The notes beneath the pieces are model-generated. The model was not told where the DNA came from. It was given only the letters and a program-made list of their open reading frames with translations, and searched no databases. Both the position numbers and the translations under genes were made by a program. DNA of 64,000 bases from Erysipelotrichaceae bacterium (lineage in GTDB: Bacteria > Bacillota_I > Bacilli_A > Erysipelotrichales > Erysipelotrichaceae), in NCBI GenBank assembly GCA_022767445.1, contig JALENJ010000062.1, positions 1-64,000 of the forward strand, read 5' to 3'. The number at the start of each line of letters is the position of its first letter. The stretch's first letter is position 1. Shown in pieces: positions 49,311-59,221 of the stretch.

Positions 49311-50632
49311 ATTGTAAACTCCACGAAGTTTTGATCTGCTTCATCAGAGACTGCCTCTGATTTCGTAAAAGTAAATTCAGAGGAATCAAGAATGGAACGC
49401 ATTGTTTGTGATGGATTTTGATAGATGATATCCAACAGTTCAATAAAGTCACGAATAATCTCACGAGGTGTGATATTCATATCCGCTCCAACACGTCCAT
49501 ATTCTATTTTGATAAACGAACTTAAATCATCTGTCGTTACATGTTTTTGATATCCGTATAAACTTGCATGCATATCCGTTAGTTTCTCGCACAACACCAA
49601 CATTTCCTCTGGTGTTAATGGGTCCAAGCGAATCACAGGAGCTAACATATCACGCACACCAGGTTTTGAGAATTTACCTTCAGCCAAACGAGAACGCAAC
49701 GCTTCATAACTATAGATACCACGACGCTTATCATCCAAGGCTTGTGGAGTAGCACCCATAATAATACCTAGGTACTTGGCTTTACCTTGAAGGGTATCGT
49801 TGTACATCGTTAATATCTTTTCATAGTTGTATTGACGTGTAATTGAATTTGGAATCTTAAAGATATTGACAAGTTCATCAATCATAATCAACATGCCTGC
49901 ATATCCTGCTAAGCGGAAGAATACTGCAAATAACTTCAGGTATTCATACCAATCATCATCTGTGATAATCATATTTACACCCAAGTCTTCTTTCGCTTCA
50001 CGCTTTAAATTATATTCCCCACGGAACCAACGTAAGACTTTTAACTTCAATTCCTCATCACTATCGATATACGCATGGTAATACTTCGACAATAACATCG
50101 CAAACTCATAACCATGTACCAACTCACTTAATTGTGAAGTCACCTCGAAGATCTTTTGATCGACTTGTCTTGTAAGATTTACATCACCTGGTAGTACGTT
50201 TGTCTCTTGCATAATCGACATCTGAATCGAATTGATCCACTTATCCAATACAAGGCTCAAAGCACCACCTTCAGGCTTAGTCTTAGTAGAAAGATTGCCA
50301 ATGAGTTCTCGATACGTCGCAAGCCCCTGACCTCTTGTGCCTTGTAGACGTCTTTCTGGTGATAGATCTCCATCTACAACAATAAACCCACTATCCATCA
50401 CATAGTTACGTATTGTCTGTATCAAAAAACTCTTACCAGATCCATATCTACCAACGATAAAGCGAAAGGAAGCTCCTCCCTCTTTGATAATATCGACATC
50501 ATGTAATAGTGCGTCAATCTCATTTTTTCTTCCTACGGTAATATATGGCAAACCAATTCTTGGCACAACACCACCCTTTAAAGAATTCAATACTGCTTGT
50601 GAGATTCTTTTTGGTATTTTAATTTGTTCCAT
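49307..50632 (-). CDS. BrxD/DUF2791-like P-loop ATPase, candidate Shango SngB
   Basis: FRFIVGRYGSGKSFLIQTIRNYVM Walker A, MLIMIDELVNIFKI Walker B; characteristic 'GIVPRIGLPYITVGR' type N-terminus. Confidence 0.88.
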   Translation of the reverse strand: MEQIKIPKRISQAVLNSLKGGVVPRIGLPYITVGRKNEIDALLHDVDIIKEGGASFRFIVGRYGSGKSFLIQTIRNYVMDSGFIVVDGDLSPERRLQGTRGQGLATYRELIGNLSTKTKPEGGALSLVLDKWINSIQMSIMQETNVLPGDVNLTRQVDQKIFEVTSQLSELVHGYEFAMLLSKYYHAYIDSDEELKLKVLRWFRGEYNLKREAKEDLGVNMIITDDDWYEYLKLFAVFFRLAGYAGMLIMIDELVNIFKIPNSITRQYNYEKILTMYNDTLQGKAKYLGIIMGATPQALDDKRRGIYSYEALRSRLAEGKFSKPGVRDMLAPVIRLDPLTPEEMLVLCEKLTDMHASLYGYQKHVTTDDLSSFIKIEYGRVGADMNITPREIIRDFIELLDIIYQNPSQTMRSILDSSEFTFTKSEAVSDEADQNFVEFTI

Positions 50633-50636
50633 GATG

Positions 50637-52445
50637 CTAACCTCCTAATTCTTCAAGTACTTCTTCTCTATAATCTTCAACCAATCTCAATTGATCATCA
50701 TCCATCTCTAGCACATTATCTCCAATTGTATCAAACAGCGCTTCGTTGATGGTATCCATCACAATGGATGCCATCAAATGATGATCACGTAATAATTGTG
50801 TAATATCTTTATTCTCTACAACATGCATTAATATCTGTGTATGTATTTCATCCAAGCCATCGATTTGATGTGCTGTATTTGTTTCAGGTTCAACCTCATC
50901 AATATCCTGTAGTCTCTCCTCATCCGTCAATAGATTATCTCTGGTAATCGAGGCATCGATTCGAATCTTCTCAAGATTCGATAAATCAATCTCTACCTTT
51001 GGACTGAGTGCTTGCATGTCTTCTTCTTTTTGAGTTTGTATGATATCTGAGATGGCATCGATAACCCAAGCATCTTCAGGTTTATTCTTTAGATCACGAC
51101 CTGCATTCATATATTTACGCAATAACATCTCAGTGCCATGCACAAAACCCCTAAACAATCTCTTATTTCCAGCACTTGGATAATATTTTTCGATATACCA
51201 GGTACCATTACTGAGCTGATAACTTCTTGTTTCATTTATTTGATATGTAGTATCTTCAATCACAAATTGATCATAATATACAACATACCGCAAAGGATTC
51301 CATACTGTCTTTTCCAGTTTACCAAAGCACTTTTCAAATGCATTCTCTTTCTGTAGTAATACATTCCATGCCTTTGCATAAAGATATTCCGCTTTTTTTT
51401 GATCTTTTTTAAAGACTGGTGATTCAAATAATTTGTTTTGGGTCAATGCATCAATTGCCATACATACTTTGGTATCAGAGTATTTCTGTGCATCCTTTAA
51501 AATACCAATCATATCATCTTCTTCCAATGCTTTCTTTGTATCAATTGGAAGATTAATACCATCCAATGGCAATTGATGCATCATACAATATTCAAACATG
51601 CATTGATGAATACTATCTAATAGATATGGAGTACCACTTGCATAGGGTTGATACATTTCAATAAACTCTTTTAACTTCTCTACTGCATCCAATGCTGAAG
51701 TAGATCCAATTCCAGAAAATAACTCACTCATATACATGTACACAAAATTCTCTGGAGCCGCATAATACACATGTTTACGTATACTTGTACGCCAAGTAAA
51801 ATAACATCTTAGCTGTTCGAAGGAGAAATCATGGTATGTAGGATATGTTGAAGAATACTTGATTTCTCCTTCAGCTTTATAGTCATCCTCAAATTCCTCC
51901 ATAAACTTACCTTGGCGATAAAAATTCAATGTACGAGTTCGATTGGCTGTAATCTCATAATGGAATAACTTCTTCATATCTTTGATACGTTGTGGCGTAT
52001 CAACAATCGATTTGTTGCGAGAAACAACATCACCCTTAAATGATAATGGTGTATCTGCATAGGTTTTATTCACAACTCTTCCATGATAAATCTTTTCTTG
52101 TTTTAAATCATCTGTGAGTGCTCTGGCTTTTTCAAATAATTCAAATACAATCTTTGGATTTGTGTTTTCATGAAAGCGAATATTTACCCAATCATGTCCA
52201 TGCATGCGTATGGGAGGATTGATATAGCTTTCATGATAGTTCAATAGTGTATCTCTACCACTTCGTATATCGCAACACTCAATCTCTTCGCCACTATCCG
52301 TATCCCATTGGCGCATAAAAAGTGCGATCCATTTTAAACTTGATGGATTACACAATACGGAAAAGTTTGGAAATTTCTCCCATTTGAATTCCTCGATGAT
52401 TTGATATTTTTCATTTGCGTATTTCGCTAAATCATTTAATTCCAA
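50637..52445 (-). CDS. TerB N-/C-terminal domain-like protein, candidate Shango SngA
   Basis: LRCYFTWRTSIRKHVYYAAPENFVYMYMSELFSGIGSTSALDAVEKLKEFIEMY resembles TerB-N proteins; gene order with ATPase and helicase. Confidence 0.75.
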   Translation of the reverse strand: MELNDLAKYANEKYQIIEEFKWEKFPNFSVLCNPSSLKWIALFMRQWDTDSGEEIECCDIRSGRDTLLNYHESYINPPIRMHGHDWVNIRFHENTNPKIVFELFEKARALTDDLKQEKIYHGRVVNKTYADTPLSFKGDVVSRNKSIVDTPQRIKDMKKLFHYEITANRTRTLNFYRQGKFMEEFEDDYKAEGEIKYSSTYPTYHDFSFEQLRCYFTWRTSIRKHVYYAAPENFVYMYMSELFSGIGSTSALDAVEKLKEFIEMYQPYASGTPYLLDSIHQCMFEYCMMHQLPLDGINLPIDTKKALEEDDMIGILKDAQKYSDTKVCMAIDALTQNKLFESPVFKKDQKKAEYLYAKAWNVLLQKENAFEKCFGKLEKTVWNPLRYVVYYDQFVIEDTTYQINETRSYQLSNGTWYIEKYYPSAGNKRLFRGFVHGTEMLLRKYMNAGRDLKNKPEDAWVIDAISDIIQTQKEEDMQALSPKVEIDLSNLEKIRIDASITRDNLLTDEERLQDIDEVEPETNTAHQIDGLDEIHTQILMHVVENKDITQLLRDHHLMASIVMDTINEALFDTIGDNVLEMDDDQLRLVEDYREEVLEELGG

Positions 52446-52461
52446 ACTTTTCCTACACTTT

Positions 52462-54963
52462 CTATACCTTTAAATATTTACCTGTAATACTTTCTTTTGT
52501 ATTAGCTACTTCTTCAACAGTACCACTGGCAATAATCTTACCACCTAGTGTTCCACCACCTGGACCCATATCAATGATGTAGTCAGCGTTACCAATCACA
52601 TCCAGGTCATGTTCGATTACCACTACAGTTGCACCTGCTTGTACAAGTCTTTCAAATACATCCAATAGCACCTTTACATCCAATGGATGTAAACCAATGG
52701 TTGGTTCATCGAAGATGAATAACGCATCATCTTGTGTCTTACCCATTTCACTGGCTAACTTTAAACGTTGTGCCTCACCGCCAGATAAGGCAGGTGTATC
52801 CTCACCAATTGTTAAATATCCAAGCCCTAAATCATGTAAGACCTGTAGTTTTGTATACACATTCTTATTCTTAGAAAATACTTCCATTGCATCATCGACC
52901 GTCATAATCATTAACTCCGGTAAAGAGAATGTCTTTTCAAGATGTTGCGGTTTCCAACGTATTTTCTTGGCAGCCCTACCATAACGCTCACCCTTACAAT
53001 CAGGACAAGTAATCGTTACATCCGGTAAGAACTGTACATCCAAGGAAATCTGACCAGTACCATCGCAAGTAGGACAACGCAAAGATCCTGTATTATACGA
53101 GAAATCAGATGCGTGTAACTTTTGTTCCTTAGCTGTTTGTGTGCTTGCATACATCTTACGTAAGTAATCTAAGATACCACTGTATGTCGCAACAGTAGAA
53201 CGGATGTTTGTACCAATAGGTGTAGCGTCAATCAGATTAGCACGATGAATACCACCATCTTCCAGCTCTACAACAGGCTTTGGTAATTCCTTGCCCTCAC
53301 ATCGGGCAGATAAACCTGCATACAAACTCTCTAAGACCATCGTTGTCTTACCAGAACCAGATACACCAGTTACCACAGTTAATCTACCCTTTGGTATCTT
53401 CACATCCAATCCCTTAACGGTGTGAATTGGTTCTGTCTTCATATGAATTGTACCCAAAGAGAATAGTTCCTCTACAGATGCTCTCTTTCTTACATGCATA
53501 CTATCATCAGATACCAAGTATGGCGCAATCTTAGAATCTTGATTCTTAGCTACTTCTTCAATTGTACCCTGGGATAAAATCGTACCACCCTTACTACCAG
53601 CCATCGGACCCATCTCAATCATATAATCTGATTGTTTTAACACCTGTACATCATGATCGACCAATACAACAGAGTTACCATCATCTATTAGATCATTGAT
53701 AACACCCATTAAGCCATCGATATTCGATGGATGTAAACCAATACTAGGTTCATCCAATACATAAAGAACACCTGTTGTTTCATTTCTAACAGAACGTGCT
53801 AATTGCACGCGTTGACGCTCACCAGTTGATAAAGTACTACTAGCTCTATCAAGAGATAGATAATCCAATCCCAAATCACATAGACGCTTTGCGTTATCCA
53901 AGAAGGATTGGATAATACTCCAAGCCATCGGCCTCATCTCTTTTGGTAATGTTTCAGGTACGGACTTAATCCAAGGAATCAATTCCGCAAGAGTCATTGC
54001 GGTAGCTTCCGCTAAGTTCTTACCTGCAAGTCTTGTAGAGCGCACCTTTTCTGAAAGTCTTGTACCGTGGCAGCTAGGACAGGTTGATTGGTGTAAGAAC
54101 TTCTCAACACGCTTCATACCCTTTTCATCACGTACTTTAGACAATGCATTCTCTACAGAATATGTCGCATTGTAATACGTAAAGTCCATCTCTGTAGAGA
54201 CATTCGTCTTCTCATTGACATATAAGATATGACGTTTCTCTGCTGGTCCATGTAAGACAATATCTTTTTCCTTATCTGTTAGATCCTTGTAAGGAACATC
54301 CGTACGGACACCCATGTCCCTGGCAACATCCTTCATCAAGGACCACATCAAAGTCTGCCAAGGTGCAACCGCACCCTCATCAATTGTCAAAGATTCATCC
54401 GGTACAAGAGAAGCCTCATTTACCGTACGAACAACACCCGTACCAGAACAAGTAGGACAAGCGCCATCCGAATTAAAAGCCATCTCCTCAGCACCCGGTC
54501 CATAGAACTCTTCCCCACATACAGGACAATGTATCGGCAACATCAATGCCACACCCATATTTGGTGGACATAAATGTCCATTTGGACAGGCATGACTACC
54601 CAAACGAGAGAACATCAAACGCAAGCTATTCAATAGCTCAGAAGCAGTTCCAAACGTACTTCTAACATTTGAAACACCAGGTCTTTGATGTAATGCAAGT
54701 GAAGCAGGCACATGCTTAATCTCATCCACATCCGCCTTAGATGCTTGCGTAATACGTCGACGAGTATACGTCGATAAAGCCTCCAGATATCTTCTAGAAC
54801 CTTCCGCATATAACGTACCTAAGGCAAGCGAAGACTTACCAGATCCAGATACACCCGCAATCGATACCAACTTACCTAAAGGAATATCGACATCCACATT
54901 CTTTAGATTATGGACCTTCGCACCCCTAACGATAATATTCTTTACATCACTCTTCTTTTTCAT
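52462..54963 (-). CDS. UvrA-like ABC ATPase (short UvrA2-type excinuclease A paralogue)
   Basis: VSIAGVSGSGKSSLALGTLYAEGSRRYLEALSTYTRRRI; two ABC modules; CPTCDGTGQ...CPDCKGERYG zinc modules; ALSGGEAQRLKLASEMG. Confidence 0.93.
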   Translation of the reverse strand: MKKKSDVKNIIVRGAKVHNLKNVDVDIPLGKLVSIAGVSGSGKSSLALGTLYAEGSRRYLEALSTYTRRRITQASKADVDEIKHVPASLALHQRPGVSNVRSTFGTASELLNSLRLMFSRLGSHACPNGHLCPPNMGVALMLPIHCPVCGEEFYGPGAEEMAFNSDGACPTCSGTGVVRTVNEASLVPDESLTIDEGAVAPWQTLMWSLMKDVARDMGVRTDVPYKDLTDKEKDIVLHGPAEKRHILYVNEKTNVSTEMDFTYYNATYSVENALSKVRDEKGMKRVEKFLHQSTCPSCHGTRLSEKVRSTRLAGKNLAEATAMTLAELIPWIKSVPETLPKEMRPMAWSIIQSFLDNAKRLCDLGLDYLSLDRASSTLSTGERQRVQLARSVRNETTGVLYVLDEPSIGLHPSNIDGLMGVINDLIDDGNSVVLVDHDVQVLKQSDYMIEMGPMAGSKGGTILSQGTIEEVAKNQDSKIAPYLVSDDSMHVRKRASVEELFSLGTIHMKTEPIHTVKGLDVKIPKGRLTVVTGVSGSGKTTMVLESLYAGLSARCEGKELPKPVVELEDGGIHRANLIDATPIGTNIRSTVATYSGILDYLRKMYASTQTAKEQKLHASDFSYNTGSLRCPTCDGTGQISLDVQFLPDVTITCPDCKGERYGRAAKKIRWKPQHLEKTFSLPELMIMTVDDAMEVFSKNKNVYTKLQVLHDLGLGYLTIGEDTPALSGGEAQRLKLASEMGKTQDDALFIFDEPTIGLHPLDVKVLLDVFERLVQAGATVVVIEHDLDVIGNADYIIDMGPGGGTLGGKIIASGTVEEVANTKESITGKYLKV

Positions 54964-55067
54964 CTTTACCCTCTCATTCTTACAATCAAGTATATAAAAT
55001 ATACTATCTTTAGAAACAAATACAAGCACGCAGATATTTGATAGATAGTATAAAAAGTATACTATAT

Positions 55068-55100
55068 AAAAAGATGCCTAATAACGAAACATCAGGCATC
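55068..55100 (-). terminator. Terminator of the degraded surface-protein gene
   Basis: GATGCCTGATGTTTCGTTATTAGGCATC-TTTTT on the minus strand. Confidence 0.8.
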
Positions 55101-55115
55101 TTATAAACATATTTA

Positions 55116-56308
55116 TTAAGAATTCTTACGTCGGATATACAACATACCAGCAGATAATACAACAGCACTCAACCAAACCATACCCCATAACATTACGGAA
55201 CTGTGATCAGATGTCTGTGGTGTACGTGCTACAGTCGTAGTAGGCTGTGCTGGTGTACTTGGTGTTGTCACACCCGGTGTTGCTGGCGTATTTGGAGTCG
55301 TTGTTCCAGGTGTAGTAAGTGTAGGTGGAACGACAGGTACAGGTTGCCACTATGCCACCATATGCAACACCGGTTGTACAGAGGTTAACTGTAAAGCATC
55401 CGCTGGTGAATATTCGATACCAGTCTCTGTTGCCTTCCATCCTGCAAATTGATAACCAGGACGAGTTGAAACTTGATTTGTAATCTCATAGTTATATGTT
55501 AAAGGTTTACTCGTAGGATCATCCCAAAGACCACCAGAAGCTAATGTAGTCACCTTATCCAAAGCCTTCTCTTCATTTAACATTGAACTACCATCCGCAA
55601 ATGTTCCACCATTTGCGTTATAGTGCATGTAAGCCTTCCAAGTTGTTGTAGGACGATCAACCTCTACTTTATATGCCACATTACGTACAAACAAAGCAGT
55701 ATCTGTATTTGCGGCGTTATATCCCCAAATTTGAACATTGAATTATACACGTACATCATGTCCTTGTGTGGATTGTTTTCCCAGGAAACTGTACTGTACA
55801 TTACCATCTTGTCCATTCACAACACCAGTCGAAGTTACATCCACATATGGATTATTTGTACCAACAGGATAGAAGACACCATCTACAGAGTGTCCCATAG
55901 GACCAATCGCTGTAGTCATTCTAGTACCTAGATTGTTATATCCAGTTGAATCATAGATCAATGGAGTTGCTCCACCACCTAAGAAGTTATCCTTCACGAA
56001 ATGTGTAATCTGGCCACTGTCTATAATTATCTCACCAACCAGTACTCTTACAAATCCAAAATCACCCACAATCGTCGTCGCATCCGCATTGACATCTATA
56101 GAAGATACACCATCCAACTTCGCAACTGTCTTAATATCATTGCCAGATTGCGTAGTAAAACACTTGTGTTAATCGCTGAAGGCGCAACTGTTGTTGTATC
56201 CTGTTCAATGACCGTAGTTTCCGCATTTACGATGACACTCGCTAGTGGTGATATCGCAAGAAATCCTGTTAATACTATCGCTGATAGCCTTGTTTTTCTA
56301 TTCATCAT
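55116..56308 (-). pseudogene. Degraded secreted/cell-wall-anchored surface protein (one frameshift, two in-frame stops)
   Basis: Signal peptide MMNRKTRLSAIVLTGFLAISPLASVIVNAE; frames rejoin as FTTQSGNDIKTVAKLDGVSSIDVN; DVRV[TAA]FNVQIWGYNAANTD; HMVA[TAG]WQPVPVVPPTLTTPGTTTPNTP...TPQTSD + TM + RRKNS. Confidence 0.9.
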
Positions 56309-56425
56309 CTTCTCCCGTTGTTTAATTAAACGAATTGAGTCTCCTATATGAACCTCTCAATTTTCATCATTGTATCAACATATGTCATATTAAAACAGCA
56401 GATGAATCACCTGCTGTTTTAACAA

Positions 56426-56980
56426 TCATTGTGTCGCAAGAAGATAATACTGATGGGCAAAGCCATGCGCTCCTATCTCAGATAATGCATGAATACCAGT
56501 TTTACCAATCTTGAGTTTGCCAATGGTAATCATCGGTACTAAGTAAGACTTACTGAGTTGTCCAATCTCATTCATTTCTAAGTAATGAAAGTATTCGTGA
56601 CTGAGAATGAGATTGATAGCTTCTTGTTGAGTTAGGTTATTCTCTTTTGCCCATTGGGCAATTGACTTTAGATACAGATTGATTTGGTTGGTACCAGATA
56701 TATAGTCACTAAAGTATCTCTGGTTACCAACAACATAATCTGTATCTTTTTCATTCAACTTTAAACCTGACTGTACACAGATACTGCGGAAGTCATAACT
56801 TCCGTTAAACTTCTTGTATATCTGTTTCGCAGTATCCTCACCCATAAGCCAAGCTTGATCAACGATACGTTGTTTATCCTCTTCCTTAATCTTGACATAA
56901 CAATAATCATAAGTTAGTTCTTGATATGCAAGGTCTTTGGTTGGAAATGGATATGTAAAGCCTACCATACTATCCATCAA
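56426..56980 (-). CDS. Hypothetical protein with HExxH motif (possible metallopeptidase-like)
   Basis: INLILSHEYFHYLEMNEIGQLSKSYLVP...HALSEIGAHGFAHQY. Confidence 0.6.
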   Translation of the reverse strand: MMDSMVGFTYPFPTKDLAYQELTYDYCYVKIKEEDKQRIVDQAWLMGEDTAKQIYKKFNGSYDFRSICVQSGLKLNEKDTDYVVGNQRYFSDYISGTNQINLYLKSIAQWAKENNLTQQEAINLILSHEYFHYLEMNEIGQLSKSYLVPMITIGKLKIGKTGIHALSEIGAHGFAHQYYLLATQ

Positions 56981-59123
56981 CTCTCTTTGTCGCTATGACA
57001 ATGAGTTTTGTATCAGAAGAGATACCACTGAGTTCAACACCACCAATGGACTTAATCTGATCACCATTCTGTAACCCTGATAAGTCGATGATGCGTTTAC
57101 CTAAAACGATATATAAGTTTGGTAGATTCGCACCTCCATCGTTGTATTCAGTAAGTTCTTCAATCATCCAATCTACGTCTCCTTGCCAACTAGATGCGGA
57201 TGATTGACGTGCCCATGCATTCTTCTTTTGTAAGCGAATGACACCCTCATCATCGATTAAACGTAATGGATGTGTTGTCTTCTTTACAAAGCCAAAGAGT
57301 TTCTTCTCTGTAATCGTTGCCTGTACTGCATACATACTGCCATTATCTGCACTGATCCCTAGTGTTGAGGCATTAACATTTAAGTTATGGGCAACTGTAT
57401 CCAATAGCTCTTCTTTTGTTAGATTCTGCTTAAATCTATCTTTACTACGTAGTTCGGTAGCTCCTACCGCTATTGCACGTATGATATTGCGTTGTGTATC
57501 AACTTCCACAGAGACTTCTACCGTATCCGGTGATGCGCCATTTTGGATTGCCTTTAGCTCTGCTTCACGCCGTACACTGATGATATCCTCTTGTGTTGGA
57601 TTAGATACGGAGCGTTCTACCATATCACGTACCATAGCCAGCGCTACACCAATCGTAGAGATAACTGGTGCGTTCTTTGCAATCTTGAATTGGTGGCCCA
57701 TCGTCTCTGCTAGATGTGGTACAACACTAGCAGCACCACCACCTCCACCAACAAACAAGGTTGTACGTGGATCCATATTGTAATCACGCATTAAGGCTTT
57801 CACGACTTTGCCATTCTTTTCAGCCGCATACGCCATAACTTTTTTTGCGGTATCCACAACACTTAAACCCATATTATCAGCCAGTGGTTGCCAAGCTTTC
57901 TTAGCAGCCTCTATATTACCGTAGGCATAATCATCCTCTTTGACATAGCCTGCAATATTAGCTGCACCAGCCATTGTCAAAGATACTTTAACTCCATTCT
58001 CACATTCAATATATGCATACTCGGGATCACCCTGCATTGGCTGAATGGTCTTCAAAACTGGATTCACGATTTTACTTGGGTCTGTATAGACTTCATATTC
58101 TAGATTTGCGATATGTGCAGAACGTGGTCCGATGTTGACAGCTTTACCATCTTTGATTTCTACCATGGAGCCACCACCAATGCCAACTGTACGTACATCC
58201 AAAGAGTTTAGGTATGTCTTATGTCCACCAACTTCGGCGTACTTAATCATGACCTTTCCATCCTTCACACAAGAGATATCTGTCGATGTTCCTCCTACTT
58301 CAAAGAAGATACCATCTGTTAGTTTCTCATACATCAAAGCACCTGCTACACCAGCTGCTGGTCCAGATAAGATTGTTAGGATAGGACGGTTTCTCACTTC
58401 ATCCACTGTCATAACACCACCATCACAACGCATGACCATCAAAGGATTCTGAATACTAGCTTTCTTGATGGATTCATCTGTCATGGTAGCCGCTTCCAAC
58501 ATCTTAGGCATGATACTCGCATTGACTACAGCAGTACGTGTTCGTATCTTTAAACCATATAATTTAGAAATATCATTGGTCGCAGTGGATGGCATATTCG
58601 CTTCTGTGCAATGTTTGATCACCAAATTCTCATTGGTTGGATCATCCACTGAGAAAGCCTCAGCCGCAACAATACTTTGACAACCTTTATCTTGTAAAGA
58701 CTTGATTGCATTGACAATCGCTTCATCAATCTTGGACGCATCTGATGTATCCACAAACTCATTTTCTGAGTATAGGTATTTACCCTTTGCTAGTTCGATA
58801 TTATCGATTGTCGTATCACTTTTTGACTTGGCACCTTGTAGTCCTTTACCAAGTGTAATGACACCAACCTTAACTACATCACCTTCCAGTAATGCGTTGG
58901 TTGCCTGGGTTGTACCATGGGCAATAAACACGACATCATCTGGTTGAATGTGATACTCCTCCATAATCTTATGTAATACCTGCACGATACCAGCAGCTAC
59001 GCCTTCTGGCGCAAAGTGTGTTGTTGGAATCTTAACAGATCCAATTAACTCATACGTTTCATTGTTGATGGCTACCGCATCTGTAAATGTACCACCAACA
59101 TCAATACCAATACGAACTTTCAT
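56970..59123 (-). CDS. Hydantoinase/oxoprolinase family protein
   Basis: VRIGIDVGGTFTDAVAINNETYE...FIAHGTTQATNALLEGDVVKVGVITLGKG...VMRCDGGVMTVDEVRNRPILTILSGPAAGVAGA. Confidence 0.95.
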   Translation of the reverse strand: MKVRIGIDVGGTFTDAVAINNETYELIGSVKIPTTHFAPEGVAAGIVQVLHKIMEEYHIQPDDVVFIAHGTTQATNALLEGDVVKVGVITLGKGLQGAKSKSDTTIDNIELAKGKYLYSENEFVDTSDASKIDEAIVNAIKSLQDKGCQSIVAAEAFSVDDPTNENLVIKHCTEANMPSTATNDISKLYGLKIRTRTAVVNASIMPKMLEAATMTDESIKKASIQNPLMVMRCDGGVMTVDEVRNRPILTILSGPAAGVAGALMYEKLTDGIFFEVGGTSTDISCVKDGKVMIKYAEVGGHKTYLNSLDVRTVGIGGGSMVEIKDGKAVNIGPRSAHIANLEYEVYTDPSKIVNPVLKTIQPMQGDPEYAYIECENGVKVSLTMAGAANIAGYVKEDDYAYGNIEAAKKAWQPLADNMGLSVVDTAKKVMAYAAEKNGKVVKALMRDYNMDPRTTLFVGGGGGAASVVPHLAETMGHQFKIAKNAPVISTIGVALAMVRDMVERSVSNPTQEDIISVRREAELKAIQNGASPDTVEVSVEVDTQRNIIRAIAVGATELRSKDRFKQNLTKEELLDTVAHNLNVNASTLGISADNGSMYAVQATITEKKLFGFVKKTTHPLRLIDDEGVIRLQKKNAWARQSSASSWQGDVDWMIEELTEYNDGGANLPNLYIVLGKRIIDLSGLQNGDQIKSIGGVELSGISSDTKLIVIATKRVDG

Positions 59124-59221
59124 AGCTCCTCCATTCTATCTAAAATCAACACAAGTCAAACTTGTACTCATTTTAAATAACTGAGGGTACTTAAAGAATA
59201 AGCACCCTTCAGTTTCAATTT

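Noticed and set aside
55203-55440. Cys/Arg/Thr/Tyr-rich ORFs (MIRCLWCTCYSRSRLCWC... and MEGNRDWYRIF...CTCRSTYTYYTWNNDS)
   Set aside because: They are out-of-frame translations of the Pro/Thr-rich stalk of the degraded surface protein.
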